Below are positions 15,507-25,711 of a DNA stretch of 64,000 nucleotides, piece by piece. Made by a program: the position numbers and the translations under genes. Origin of the DNA: Acetobacteraceae bacterium (GTDB taxonomy: Bacteria > Pseudomonadota > Alphaproteobacteria > Acetobacterales > Acetobacteraceae); the NCBI GenBank assembly GCA_030041375.1, contig JASHOA010000063.1:1-64000 (forward strand). Direction: 5' to 3'. Position 1 is the first letter of the stretch. Every line of letters begins with the position of its first letter. A model generated the notes under the pieces. It made no database searches. It saw only the letters and a list, made by a program, of their open reading frames with translations, and was not told where the DNA came from.

Positions 15507-16805
15507 TCACGCGGGCGTCATGCGCCTTCTCAGTTCCGCCTCGGGGTTGATCAGCAGCAGGCCCGCCAATGCCGCTACGACCACGCATCCGCCTATGACG
15601 GTGACCGCAACCCGGAATCCCTCGATCTCGTTGGCAGCGGCATCCACGATCATGCCCGTGATCACCGGGGCCAGCGGGCCGGCGAGAGTGACGATGGCAT
15701 TGTATATTCCGAGCATGGCGCCGCGCTGCTCGGCGGAAGCCAATTCCGCGATCATGACCGGGCCCAGGCTGAAGATCGGCGTCGCGATCGAGAACGCCAG
15801 GGCCACGCAAAGGATCGGCAGAACGGAGCCACGGCTCAGCGGCAGGAGCATCGTCAGGATGCCGGCCATGAGAACGGACAGCGAGGCGATGCATCCGCGC
15901 GCAAGCCGGCTGGAGGCGCCTTGTCCTTTGACGAGTTCCGAAAGCCGGCATATCCCCGGCATCAGACCGATCTGGCAGAGCGCCGGCAAGGTTACGATCC
16001 AGCCCGTCTCACCGGCGGAGAATCCGAGGCCTTGCTGAAGGTAGGCGGGCAGCCAGATTACCGCGGTCGTCACCAGCCAATAGGCTGCGAATCCGGCCAG
16101 GATTGCGCCGATGAAGGTGCGCCCCGTGACAAGCCGGAGGTAGCGAAGCCGCAACGGCCCGCCGGGCGGCCCGATATGGACGCCTGACGCGAGTGCGCCC
16201 TTCTGGCCGACCGTCACCCAGACGGCGAACCACACCACGCCGAGGATTCCGAGCACGCCGAAGGCCACGTGCCAGGAGTACGCCACGATCACGTACAGAA
16301 TTGCCGGCGCGGCCATGCCGGCGCCAACTGCGGCGCCGATCGCAATCAGGCTGGTTGCCAGCGGCCGGCCGGGATCAGGAACCCACTTGTAGGCGGCGTG
16401 TAACGCGACCGGATAGGCCGGGCCCTCGCCAAGCCCAAGGACAAGCCGGTTGACGACCAACGCCGGCAGACCGGCGGCAATGAACATGAGCAGTTGGCAC
16501 AGCGACCACATCATGGCCATCGCCGCCAGTACCCGCTTCGTCGACACACGGTTGACCAGAAAGCCGACCCCGACTGCGGTGGCGGAGAAAAACAAATAGA
16601 AGCTCGTGCCGATGAGGCCGAATTGGGTGTGAGTGAGGCCGAGATCGCGCATGATCGGCAGGGCGGACAGGCCAAACACGACTTTGTCCGCAAAGTTTAT
16701 CAGCATGAACACGGACAGCATGAAGACAATGAGCCAGGCAAGCCGCGGTTTGCATCCGACGCCGGGCAGGGGCGCCGATCGTTCCTCGACGCGCAACAAT
16801 GTCAT
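15507..16805 (-). CDS. MFS transporter
   Basis: A 432-residue major facilitator with about twelve hydrophobic segments. Early residues FMLINFADKVVFGLSALPIM and DLGLTHTQFGLIGTSFYLFF resemble the anion:cation symporter branch (uptake of sugar acids or organic anions); NRLVLGLGEGPAYPVALHA is the conserved loop of that branch. The substrate is not identifiable. It is convergent with the lipoprotein gene and upstream of nothing co-directional nearby, so it is probably monocistronic. The ATG gives a 20-residue cytoplasmic N-terminus before the first helix. Confidence 0.85.
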   Translation of the reverse strand: MTLLRVEERSAPLPGVGCKPRLAWLIVFMLSVFMLINFADKVVFGLSALPIMRDLGLTHTQFGLIGTSFYLFFSATAVGVGFLVNRVSTKRVLAAMAMMWSLCQLLMFIAAGLPALVVNRLVLGLGEGPAYPVALHAAYKWVPDPGRPLATSLIAIGAAVGAGMAAPAILYVIVAYSWHVAFGVLGILGVVWFAVWVTVGQKGALASGVHIGPPGGPLRLRYLRLVTGRTFIGAILAGFAAYWLVTTAVIWLPAYLQQGLGFSAGETGWIVTLPALCQIGLMPGICRLSELVKGQGASSRLARGCIASLSVLMAGILTMLLPLSRGSVLPILCVALAFSIATPIFSLGPVMIAELASAEQRGAMLGIYNAIVTLAGPLAPVITGMIVDAAANEIEGFRVAVTVIGGCVVVAALAGLLLINPEAELRRRMTPA

Positions 16806-16951
16806 GGGTAGAGAACTCCGCGCTCGGCGGGCGTCCTGGCAACCGGCAATCGCTTTGTGACGTCAGCCCCGGGCGCGAGGATATTTTCTTCCGCGCCAAT
16901 CGGCAAACCGCAACCTGGAACCGTCGCCCGGGCGCACGTCGGGCCCGGGCA

Positions 16952-17701
16952 TCACGGATGCGGCGGAACGAAGCTCTGCACGAGGCTTCCCGCCACCAGC
17001 CGCCAGCCATCGACCAGCACGAAGAACACCAGCTTGAACGGCAGCGAAACCGCGGTCGGCGGCAGCATCATCATGCCGAGACTCATCAGCACGCTCGAGA
17101 CCACCATGTCGATGACCAGGAACGGCAGGTAGAGCAGGAAACCCATTTCGAAGGCGCGACGAAGCTCGCCGACCAGGAAGGCCGGAATGAGCGCCCGCCA
17201 GGGCGTGGCCATGGGCGTCGCCGGGGCGGGCAACCTCGCCGTATCGAGGAACAGGTGCAGATCCGCGGGGCGAAGGTTGGCCAGCATGAAACGCCGGAAC
17301 GGCTCGGCGGCCTGGCGCAGCCCTTCGAGGTTGCCGATCTTGCCCTGCTCGAGCGGCAAGAGCCCGCTCACCCAGGCCGCGTGCAGGACCGGCTGCATCA
17401 CGAAAAAGGTCAGAAACAGCGCCAGCCCGATCAGCACCATGTTGGGCGGCGTCGTCTGCAATCCGAGCGCGCTTCTCAGGAGCGAGAGAACGATGATGAT
17501 GCGCGTGAACGCCGTCACCATGACGAGAAGACTCGGTGCCAGCGCGAGCACGGTGATCAGCGCCGTGAGCTGGACCAGCCTCCCGGTCACGCCCGGACCG
17601 TCCGAGCTGCCGAGATCGATGCTGACCGACTGGGCAAGCGCGGGGTGAGCGGCGAGAAGCCAGAACAGCGCCAGCCCGAGGAAGAAGAGGGTTCGCCTCA
17701 T
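16952..17701 (-). CDS. fliP: Flagellar export gate protein FliP
   Basis: A 249-residue protein of the flagellar type III export gate in the inner membrane. It has the usual N-terminal signal peptide (LFFLGLALFWLLAAHPALAQ), then LAPSLLVMVTAFTRIIIVLSLLR and GLQTTPPNMVLIGLALFLTFFVM, the classical FliP signatures, and the C-terminal LPFLVIDMVVSSVLMSLGMMMLPP. The ATG at 17699-17701 overlaps the fliO stop, and translation is likely coupled. Divergent from the flgB cluster with which it functions. Confidence 0.95.
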   Translation of the reverse strand: MRRTLFFLGLALFWLLAAHPALAQSVSIDLGSSDGPGVTGRLVQLTALITVLALAPSLLVMVTAFTRIIIVLSLLRSALGLQTTPPNMVLIGLALFLTFFVMQPVLHAAWVSGLLPLEQGKIGNLEGLRQAAEPFRRFMLANLRPADLHLFLDTARLPAPATPMATPWRALIPAFLVGELRRAFEMGFLLYLPFLVIDMVVSSVLMSLGMMMLPPTAVSLPFKLVFFVLVDGWRLVAGSLVQSFVPPHP

Positions 17702-17970
17702 CGCTCGCCCTCCGGCCGGTTGAGCCAGCCGATCAGCGCATCGTGGTTGTTGGCGGCGAGCAGCAGCAATTCGCGCCCGTCGCAACGCACGATGTAGAGC
17801 CGCCGTCTGGGATCGAGCGCGAGGGTCTCGACCACGCCCAGGCGGCGGGCCGTGCCGGCACGCGGCGCAAGCCCCGAAAACCGGGCCACGCGCGCGCTCG
17901 CCCAGACCAGGCAGAGCACGGCGGCCAGGGCGGCAATCGCGAAGAGAACGGTCGAAGCAAGCGACGTCAT
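17698..17970 (-). CDS. fliO: Flagellar biosynthesis protein FliO
   Basis: A 90-residue protein: one N-terminal transmembrane helix (TVLFAIAALAAVLCLVWASA), then a short cytoplasmic domain with RRLGVVETLALDPRRRLYIV and LLLLAANNHDALIGWL, the usual FliO pattern. FliO helps FliP assemble into the export gate. The gene is short compared with enterobacterial FliO but normal for alphaproteobacteria. It overlaps fliP by four bases. Confidence 0.88.
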   Translation of the reverse strand: MTSLASTVLFAIAALAAVLCLVWASARVARFSGLAPRAGTARRLGVVETLALDPRRRLYIVRCDGRELLLLAANNHDALIGWLNRPEGER

Positions 17971-18006
17971 GGCGCGGCCTTTTGCCGGGCTTTACGGGAA
18001 ACAGCG

Positions 18007-18294
18007 TCAGGCGGAAGGGGCAGTCGCGGCGGCGAGCCGCGCCTCGATCGTTTCGATTTCAGCAAGGAGGGCGGAGAGCCGCAGCTTGACGCTCTTCCCT
18101 TGCGCGGGCCCCAGATCGAGAACCAGAGCGCAGAGCCGCCCGATCTCGCCCTCGAGGCCGGCCAGATCGACCCGCCGCCCGTCCTCGATCAGGATGCGGG
18201 CAATGCGGAGAAACCCTGCAACCTGCTCGATCGCGAGCAAGGCCGCTCGGGACGGGGACAGGGACGGCACGGCCGGCGCGGCGATCGGGGGCAT
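18007..18294 (-). CDS. Small helical protein at the head of the fliO-fliP operon
   Basis: A 95-residue acidic, leucine-rich protein without hydrophobic segments. AALLAIEQVAGFLRIARILI and KLRLSALLAEIETIEARLAA suggest a helical, perhaps coiled-coil structure. It lies 36 bases upstream of fliO on the same strand and therefore at the start of the fliO-fliP transcript. I do not recognise it. It could be a lineage-specific flagellar accessory or chaperone; that is inferred only from position. Confidence 0.5.
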   Translation of the reverse strand: MPPIAAPAVPSLSPSRAALLAIEQVAGFLRIARILIEDGRRVDLAGLEGEIGRLCALVLDLGPAQGKSVKLRLSALLAEIETIEARLAAATAPSA

Positions 18295-18419
18295 GCCGCT
18301 GATTGCACCCTTTCGCGGTTACCAAAACGTTGCCGCCGGCCGGGTCGTGGCGGGCAAAACGCAGCTTTGAGCACCGCCGCGTTCATCCCCCTTTAAGCAC
18401 CGGGTCGGATGATGCGGCC

Positions 18420-18830
18420 ATGGATCTCACCAGCACCGGCTTTTTCAGCCTCGCCGACAAGCGTCTGGCCTGGATCGACAAAAACCTCCAGGTCCGGGCC
18501 GAGAACGTCGCCAATGCCAGCACGCCTGGTTATCAACGCGAACAGATCGAACCCTTCTCGGACGTGCTCGCGGGCACGGGTCATCTCGATCCCGTGCCAA
18601 CGAACGCACAGGATCTTCCCGCGCTGCCGGCTGCCGACCAGCTTCAGGCGCCGTCGATGGATCAGCCGCCGCCGAGTGACGGAGAGGGCGGCGTCTCCGT
18701 CGATGGAGAGCTCGGCAAGCTCGCCGACACGGAGGGAATGCAGAACCTCGTCGTCAGGCTCTACGGCGCCACACTCGGCATGTTCCGGACCGCCCTCGAT
18801 ATTTCCGGCGGCTCCGGCCTGACCGGCTGA
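18420..18830 (+). CDS. flgB: Flagellar basal-body rod protein FlgB
   Basis: A 136-residue proximal-rod subunit. FFSLADKRLAWIDKNLQVRA leads into ENVANASTPGYQREQI, the N-terminal rod-protein signature (N-x-A-N-x-x-T-P-G-Y). The C-terminal helix (VRLYGATLGMFRTALDIS) completes the pair of terminal helices that assemble the rod. The ATG at 18420 was chosen because an upstream extension reads through the divergent promoter region. Confidence 0.93.
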   Translation: MDLTSTGFFSLADKRLAWIDKNLQVRAENVANASTPGYQREQIEPFSDVLAGTGHLDPVPTNAQDLPALPAADQLQAPSMDQPPPSDGEGGVSVDGELGKLADTEGMQNLVVRLYGATLGMFRTALDISGGSGLTG

Positions 18831-18856
18831 GCGTGCGCCCAAGCGAAGAGGAGCCA

Positions 18857-19264
18857 ATGGATCTCACCAAGGCAATCGCCATCGCCGGCAGCGGCATGCG
18901 GGCGCAAACCGAGCGGCTGACCGTGATCGCCCAGAACCTCGCCAACCAGGCGACGACGGGGTCAACGCCCGGCGCCGATCCATATCAGCGCAAGACCATT
19001 TCCTTCCAGGACGTGCTCGATCCGACCAGCGGCGTCGATCTCGTCGTGGCCGGACCGATCGGGCTCGATCCGAGCCCCTTTCCCCTGCGTTACGATCCGG
19101 CCAATCCCGCCGCCAATGCCCAAGGTTACGTGAAAGAGCCGAACGTCAACACGTTCATGGAAATGATGGATATGCGCGACGCCGAGAACAGCTACTCGGC
19201 GAATTTGCAGGTGCTGGCCGTCTCCCGCAGCATGCTGTCGCGGGTGATCGGCATGCTGCAATGA
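18857..19264 (+). CDS. flgC: Flagellar basal-body rod protein FlgC
   Basis: A 135-residue rod protein. The N-terminus (AIAGSGMRAQTERLTVIAQN then LANQATT) is the rod family motif; VKEPNVNTFMEMMDMRDAEN and SYSANLQVLAVSRSMLSRV is the conserved FlgC C-terminus. The ATG at 18857 has GAAGAGGAG upstream. Its stop overlaps the fliE start in an ATGA, and it follows flgB by 26 bases, so all three are one translational unit. Confidence 0.94.
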   Translation: MDLTKAIAIAGSGMRAQTERLTVIAQNLANQATTGSTPGADPYQRKTISFQDVLDPTSGVDLVVAGPIGLDPSPFPLRYDPANPAANAQGYVKEPNVNTFMEMMDMRDAENSYSANLQVLAVSRSMLSRVIGMLQ

Positions 19265-19584
19265 GCGGCGCCATCCCCACCATCACCGTCACCGCTTCGG
19301 GGGTTTCGCCCTCCGGCGCGGTGCAAGCTTACGCGCGGAGCGGAGAGGCTGGCCTTTCCGCCGGCGACGAAAGCTTCGGCGGCGCGCTCGATCGGGCCAT
19401 CTCGGGCGCCATCTCGCTCGGCAAGGAGGCCGATCAGGGAGCCCTGCAGGCAATCGCCGGCAATGGAGACATCACCTCCGTGGTCACGGCCGTTTCGCGT
19501 GCCGAGCTTGCCTTGCAGGCAGCGACCGCGATCCGCGACAAGGTCGTCACCGCCTATCAGACCATCATGAGCATGCCGATCTGA
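19261..19584 (+). CDS. fliE: Flagellar hook-basal body protein FliE
   Basis: A 107-residue protein joining the MS ring and export gate to the rod. The C-terminal two-thirds match FliE: GALDRAISGAISLGKEADQG, then SVVTAVSRAELALQAATAIR and DKVVTAYQTIMSMPI, the last being the family hallmark (A-Y-x-x-I-M-x-M-x-I). It overlaps flgC by four bases and is 47 bases upstream of fliQ. Confidence 0.93.
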   Translation: MSGAIPTITVTASGVSPSGAVQAYARSGEAGLSAGDESFGGALDRAISGAISLGKEADQGALQAIAGNGDITSVVTAVSRAELALQAATAIRDKVVTAYQTIMSMPI

Positions 19585-19631
19585 GTTCGGGATTTTCCCC
19601 GGTACTCCCAGCCACTCCCCGAGGGGACGTC

Positions 19632-19907
19632 ATGTCGAATGCCGATCTCGCGCTCAGCATGCGCGAAGCCATGATGGTGATGCTCGAGCTCGCCGCTCCG
19701 CCACTCATGGCCACGCTTGCGATCGGCCTGTTGATCTCGCTCGTGCAGGCGATGACCCAGGTGAACGAATCGACGCTCGTGTTCGTGCCAAAGGTCCTGG
19801 TCCTGGCTGGCGTGCTGCTCCTGCTCGGGCACGGCATGCTCACCACTCTGTCCGACTTCACCACCCTCCTGTTCGGCCGCCTGGTCGCGATCGGCGGCGC
19901 CGGTTAG
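19632..19907 (+). CDS. fliQ: Flagellar export gate protein FliQ
   Basis: A 91-residue protein with two transmembrane helices. Hallmarks are EAMMVMLELAAPPLMATLAI, then GLLISLVQAMTQVNESTLVF and VPKVLVLAGVLLLLGHGML, the near-invariant FliQ sequence. FliQ packs with FliP and FliR to form the export pore. It lies four bases before fliR, so they are co-transcribed. Confidence 0.94.
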   Translation: MSNADLALSMREAMMVMLELAAPPLMATLAIGLLISLVQAMTQVNESTLVFVPKVLVLAGVLLLLGHGMLTTLSDFTTLLFGRLVAIGGAG

Positions 19908-19911
19908 CAAA

Positions 19912-20694
19912 ATGACGGCGGCCGATGCGGCGCTGGTGCAGATGCTTCCGGCGATCGCTTTCCAGGCCATGCTGGTGCTGGCGCGCATCGGTGGCGCGGT
20001 GATGCTGCTGCCAGGCCTTGGCGAGGCGGCGCTGCCGCCGATGGTGCGGGCGGAGGTCGCGGTGGCGTTTACGGCACTCCTCTTTCCGCTGCTGCTGCCG
20101 GGCCTGCCGGCCGCTCCATCGGGCGTATTCGGTGCCTTCGCCATGCTGGCGGCGGAGCTGGCCACCGGCGTCTGGCTCGGCTGGCTGGCGCGACTCGTCG
20201 TGCTCTCCCTCTCGATGGGAGGCGAAGTCATCGCCGCCATGCTGGGGCTCACCAACGTGCTGGTGCCCGATGCCGCTCTCGGCCCGGCGACACCGGCTCT
20301 CGGCCAGCTTTTTGGCGTCGCGGCCGCGGCGTTGGTGCTGGCAAGCGGCCTCTATGCCATTCCGCTTGCCGCCCTCGTCCAGAGCTATCACCTGGTCCCG
20401 GCGGGCACCTTCCTGCCGGCAGCCGACAGCACCCGCGTCGTGGTCGAGGCAGTCGGGGCCTCGTTCGCGCTCGCGGTCAGGATCGGCGGCCCGTTCCTGC
20501 TGGCCTCGATCGTCTGGCAGATCGGGCTCGGCCTGGCGTCTCGCCTGGTGCCGCAAGTGCCGATCTATTTCGTCTCCCTTCCCGGCCAGATCCTGGGCGG
20601 CTTTGCTTTGCTGGCGGGCCTCGCCGCCGCCCTCTCGGCATTCTGGATCGGGCAGATTCATGACGGGTTCAGCCTGCTGCCCGGATTGCACTGA
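19912..20694 (+). CDS. fliR: Flagellar export gate protein FliR
   Basis: A 260-residue membrane protein with several helices. FQAMLVLARIGGAVMLLPGL, ALPPMVRAEVAVAFTALLFP and GLTNVLVPDAALGPATPALG match FliR, as does QVPIYFVSLPGQILGGFALL near the C-terminus. FliR caps the FliPQR export gate and contacts FlhB, whose gene is next. The ATG at 19912 gives the standard short cytoplasmic N-terminus. Confidence 0.92.
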   Translation: MTAADAALVQMLPAIAFQAMLVLARIGGAVMLLPGLGEAALPPMVRAEVAVAFTALLFPLLLPGLPAAPSGVFGAFAMLAAELATGVWLGWLARLVVLSLSMGGEVIAAMLGLTNVLVPDAALGPATPALGQLFGVAAAALVLASGLYAIPLAALVQSYHLVPAGTFLPAADSTRVVVEAVGASFALAVRIGGPFLLASIVWQIGLGLASRLVPQVPIYFVSLPGQILGGFALLAGLAAALSAFWIGQIHDGFSLLPGLH

Positions 20695-20732
20695 GCCCCC
20701 TGCTGGGCTGAACCGGAACCGGAGCCACCACA

Positions 20733-21826
20733 TTGGCGGAGGGACAGGAAGGCCGCACGGAGGCCGCCACACCAAGGCGGCTGATGAAAGCGCGCGAGGA
20801 GGGCTCGGTTGCCCTGTCGCGCGAACTTTCCTCGCTGGCCGGTTTAGCTGCCGTCACCGCGGTTCTGGTGATGCTGGGCCCGACCCTCGCGACCGATCTC
20901 GCCACCCGGCTTGCCGGGCTGATGTCCCATGCCGGCACGCTCCGATTCAGCACCGGCGGGCCGGCCGCCCTGGGCTTTGCGCTCGAGGGGGTATTCCGGG
21001 CCGCTGCGCCGTTCGCGCTGGCCGCCCTGATCGGCGGCGTCGCGATCGCCCTGTTGCAGACCGGCCTTCTCTTCCGGCCGGAAGCACTGGCGCCGGACCT
21101 CGGGCGCCTCAATCCGGCCCGCTGGATGCGGCGAAATGCCAGTGCCGACGGTCTTTTCGAGCACAGCAAATCCTTCCTCAAGCTCACGGTGATCGCTGCC
21201 GCGCTCTGGCGAATCCTCGCCGGCGGAGGGTCCGTCGTCGGGGGTGCGCTCGGCCTCTCGCCGGCGGGCCTCATCCAGGAGACTGAAGCCGATATTCTGG
21301 CCCTTCTCTTTCCGCTGCTTGCTCTGCTGGCGCTGATCGCCGTCGGCGATGTGCTTTGGGTCAGGCTTCGCCATACGCGCGGCCTGCGCATGAGCCGCGA
21401 GGAAGTCCGCCAGGAACTGAAGGAAACCGAGGGCGATCCGCATCTCAAGGCCCACTTGCGCAGAATTCGCGCCGCCCGGATGAAACGGCGCATGCTGGGA
21501 GCGGTGAAAAAGGCGACGGTGGTCGTTACCAATCCAACCCATTATGCTGTGGCGCTTGCCTATGAACGCGGCAAGCATGCCGCGCCGAGGGTGGTGGCCA
21601 AGGGGGTCGACGCGATGGCGGCTCGGATCCGCGAGATTGCCGAGGCGCATCGCGTGCCGGTGATCGCCAACCCGCCGCTGGCCCGGGTGCTCTACCAGGT
21701 GGAGGTGGACACGGAGATTGCGCCCGAGCACTACAAGGCGGTGGCCGAGATCATCGCCTATGTGTGGCGCCTGGCGCGCCCGGCCCGTCCAAAGGCGCAT
21801 ACCGCGAGCGTGGGCGAGGAGGCGCG

Positions 21827-21830
<4 letters not shown>
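20733..21830 (+). CDS. flhB: Flagellar export switch protein FlhB
   Basis: A 365-residue protein: four transmembrane helices then a cytoplasmic domain containing NPTHYAVAL, where self-cleavage between Asn and Pro switches export from rod-hook to filament substrates. The N-terminus AEGQEGRTEAATPRRLMKAR is the usual FlhB charged start, and the best in-frame start is a TTG at 20733. The stop codon overlaps the GTG of the following kinase gene. VDAMAARIREIAEAHRVPVI near the end is also typical. Confidence 0.94.
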
Positions 21831-23496
<1,666 letters not shown>

Positions 23497-23500
<4 letters not shown>

Positions 23501-23603
23501 ACCGGTGTCGGGCTGACTGTGCAGCCCGACACCGGTCTCGCGCTTTATTCGAGCCCGCGATTCACGCCCTCCGACGATTCCGTCTCGGGCGACCGCGAGC
23601 TAG
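23497..23603 (+). repeat. Repeat family A, copy 1
   Basis: About 107 bases bounded by CTAG. A perfect 15-bp hairpin (23500-23514 with 23523-23537; GACCGGTGTCGGGCT arm, eight-base loop) is followed by a second, long-loop pairing between AGCCCGCGAT-like and ATCGCGGGCT-like ends. The first TAG is the stop codon of the kinase gene. Near-identical copies are at 23600, 53322 and 61391, and a fragment at 12011. Confidence 0.85.
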
Positions 23604-23706
23604 ACCCTTGTCGGTCTGACTGTGTCGTCCGACAAGGGTCTAGGACATTGTTTGAGCCCGCGATTCACGCCCTCCGACGATTCCGCCTCGGGCGACCGCG
23701 GGCTAA
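23600..23706 (+). repeat. Repeat family A, copy 2 (variant stem)
   Basis: A tandem copy directly after copy 1. The first stem has changed to AGACCCTTGTCGG (23602-23614) with CCGACAAGGGTCT (23629-23641): both arms changed together, so pairing is kept. The right half (TTTGAGCCCGCGATTCACGC onward) is almost identical to the other copies. Confidence 0.85.
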
Positions 23707-23816
23707 GCGAGGGACCGGCGGTGATGGCCTGGCCGGTTCGCACCCCGGGGGCGCCGTTGCCAGGCCCGGCCCGGGCATCTCAATCTGACCCAAACGGCCG
23801 GCAATGTCATGGGACA

Positions 23817-23928
23817 AGCGTGTTCAGCGTGACCGAACACGCTCTCTTGTGTCTGACCGAGCGGGTTCACGTGCTTGCCTCTCCGCCTTGGGAATCGCGA
23901 AACGATTCCAGTCAAGCACGATCGGCTC
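23817..23928 (+). repeat. Repeat family B, copy 1
   Basis: Starts with a 9-bp hairpin, AGCGTGTTC (23817-23825) with GAACACGCT (23835-23843). Next is CTCTTGTGTCTGACCGAGCG, then CGTGCTTG (23870-23877) pairing with CAAGCACG (23913-23920), enclosing GGAATCG with CGATTCC. Copies occur inverted at 24122-24222 and direct at 36045-36136. Located upstream of recA. Confidence 0.8.
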
Positions 23929-24121
23929 TGGTGGTGGAAACCGTTCACACATGGGCATCTTTTGGGGAATCTTTTGGTTGTTTTGGAACAAAAAGGGGGT
24001 AAAGTGTTAATGGCTGGGCTGGCCCGCAGTTCCGATTTTGTTTCGTCGCCTGTGCCGCCTCGACAACTCCAAGGCGAGCGTGCGAGTCTGCCGCCGCGCC
24101 GGATTGCCGGGCGCCGGGCTT
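23929..24121 (+). promoter_or_regulatory. Probable recA promoter region between two inverted B repeats
   Basis: This AT-richer stretch contains GAATCTTTTGGTTGTTTTGG then AACAAAAAGGGGGTAAAG, with a TTGTT-TTGG-AACAA dyad at about 23978. I could not find the alphaproteobacterial LexA pattern GTTC-N7-GTTC in it, so SOS control of recA is not demonstrated. The region is framed by repeat-B copies in opposite orientation, so it could form the loop of a large hairpin. Confidence 0.35.
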
Positions 24122-24222
24122 GGGGCGGATCGCGCTTGACTGGCATCGCGGAGCGATCCAGGAGCGCGCGAATCCGCTCGGTCAGACACAAGAGAGCGTG
24201 TTCAGCCATGCTGGCCACGCTC
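24122..24222 (-). repeat. Repeat family B, copy 2 (inverted, in the recA leader)
   Basis: On the minus strand it reads GAACACGCTCTCTTGTGTCT then GACCGAGCGG, as in copy 1. The inner stem differs (GGATCGC with GCGATGCC) but remains pairable. On the plus strand AGCGTG (24195-24200) pairs with CACGCT (24216-24221), ending one base before the purine-rich recA ribosome-binding region, so it may influence recA translation. Confidence 0.75.
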
Positions 24223-24234
24223 CAGGGGGTGGTG

Positions 24235-25275
24235 ATGGAAAAAAACAAGGCGCTGGACGCCGCATTGGCGCAGATCGAACGCGCCTTCGGCAAGGGCTCG
24301 ATCATGCGCATGGGCGCCGGTGCCGGCGATGACCCGGTCGCGGTCATCCCTTCCGGCTCTCTTGGCCTCGATCTGGCACTTGGAATCGGCGGGCTGCCGC
24401 GCGGGCGGATCGTCGAAATCTACGGGCCGGAGAGCTCCGGCAAGACCACGCTCGCGCTGCACGCCATCGCCGAGGCACAGAAGATCGGCGGCACTTGCGC
24501 CTTCATCGACGCCGAGCACGCGCTCGACCCGGTCTATGCACGCAAGCTCGGCGTCGATGTCGAAAATCTGCTCATCAGCCAGCCCGATGCCGGCGAACAA
24601 GCGCTCGAGATCGCCGATACACTCGTCCGCTCCGGTGCGGTGGACGTGCTGGTCGTGGACAGCGTTGCCGCCCTGGTGCCGCGGGCCGAGCTGGAAGGCG
24701 AGATGGGCGACACGCATGTCGGCCTGCACGCGCGGCTGATGAGCCAGGCGCTACGCAAGCTGACCGGCAGCGTCTCGCGCAGCAACACGCTCCTGATCTT
24801 CCTCAACCAGATTCGTCTCAAGATTGGCGTGATGTTCGGCAATCCCGAAACCACCACCGGCGGCAACGCCCTCAAGTTCTATGCCTCGGTGCGCCTCGAG
24901 ATCCGCCGTGTCGGCAGCATCAAGGACCGCGAGGAGATCACCGGCAACGAGACCCGGGTGAAGGTGGTGAAGAACAAGATGGCGCCGCCGTTCCGGCAGG
25001 TCGAGTTCGACATCATGTACAGCGAAGGGATCAGCAAGATCGGCGAACTGATCGATCTCGGCGTCAAGGCCGGCGTGGTCGAGAAATCCGGTGCCTGGTT
25101 CAGCTATGATTCGCAGCGCATCGGCCAGGGACGCGAGAATGCCAAGCGCTTCCTGCGCGAGCATCCCGAGGTGGCGGCCGCGATCGAAAGCCGGATTCGT
25201 GCCGCCTCGGGAATAGTGTCCGGTGCCATGCTGGTCGCCGCCGACGAGGGTGAGGAGGCCGAGGCGGCTGACTGA
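24235..25275 (+). CDS. recA: Recombinase RecA
   Basis: A 346-residue full-length RecA: DNA strand exchange, LexA co-protease and repair. [20 protein letters not shown] is the Walker A region, [20 protein letters not shown] the Walker B region, [20 protein letters not shown] and [20 protein letters not shown] (loop L2) are near-invariant. The C-terminus is acidic ([11 protein letters not shown]), as usual. The ATG at 24235 gives [20 protein letters not shown], the standard start; the long upstream in-frame extension is repeat sequence and was rejected. It follows the flagellar/cckA cluster. Confidence 0.97.
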   Translation: MEKNKALDAALAQIERAFGKGSIMRMGAGAGDDPVAVIPSGSLGLDLALGIGGLPRGRIVEIYGPESSGKTTLALHAIAEAQKIGGTCAFIDAEHALDPVYARKLGVDVENLLISQPDAGEQALEIADTLVRSGAVDVLVVDSVAALVPRAELEGEMGDTHVGLHARLMSQALRKLTGSVSRSNTLLIFLNQIRLKIGVMFGNPETTTGGNALKFYASVRLEIRRVGSIKDREEITGNETRVKVVKNKMAPPFRQVEFDIMYSEGISKIGELIDLGVKAGVVEKSGAWFSYDSQRIGQGRENAKRFLREHPEVAAAIESRIRAASGIVSGAMLVAADEGEEAEAAD

Positions 25276-25702
25276 GAATCTCGCCGCCGCCCTGCCGCTC
25301 GCCGGCGAGGACGAACGTCTGGTCGAAGCGGCGCTGGCCGCCTTGCGTCGGCACTTCCACCCCGACCGCCACCGACTGGCAGCGGCCGCGCGCGACAGAA
25401 GCGGGCGCATTTTCACTGGCCTGCATCTCGGGGCGACGGTCGGCAGGCTTTCCATCTGTGCCGAAGCGATCGCCCTCGGCCGGGCGCTCATCGAGGGCGA
25501 CGGCGAGATGGTCGCCATCGTCGCCGTCCGCCAGCCGAAACCCGAAGAGAATGCATCCAGGCCCGCGGTCGTGCCCCCTTGCGGCGCCTGCCGGGAGATG
25601 CTGATCGATCACGCCCCCGGCGCCTGGGTGATCCTTCCCGGGCCGGGGGGGCTCATCCGCCTGCCCGCAACCCTGCTGCTCCCGCTTCCCTATCAGCGCT
25701 GA
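25250..25702 (+). CDS. Cytidine deaminase-like protein
   Basis: A roughly 150-residue zinc-dependent nucleoside deaminase of the small homotetrameric type. [20 protein letters not shown] then EAIAL carries the C-A-E motif (zinc Cys and catalytic Glu), and [20 protein letters not shown] carries P-C-x-x-C with the other two zinc Cys. It converts cytidine or a related base. The start is uncertain: GTG at 25250, overlapping recA by 26 bases, is the best standard codon; a CTG at 25268 is also possible. It is tightly linked to recA. Confidence 0.8.
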   Translation: MRRPRRLTENLAAALPLAGEDERLVEAALAALRRHFHPDRHRLAAAARDRSGRIFTGLHLGATVGRLSICAEAIALGRALIEGDGEMVAIVAVRQPKPEENASRPAVVPPCGACREMLIDHAPGAWVILPGPGGLIRLPATLLLPLPYQR

Positions 25703-25711
25703 AAGGGCCTG

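Noticed and set aside
23875-24234. In-frame 120-codon N-terminal extension of RecA
   Set aside because: It translates repeat B and promoter sequence, and canonical RecA begins at the ATG at 24235.
23929-24234. LexA box upstream of recA
   Set aside because: I looked for GTTC-N7-GTTC and its reverse; only isolated GTTC/GAAC words occur, so no operator is claimed.
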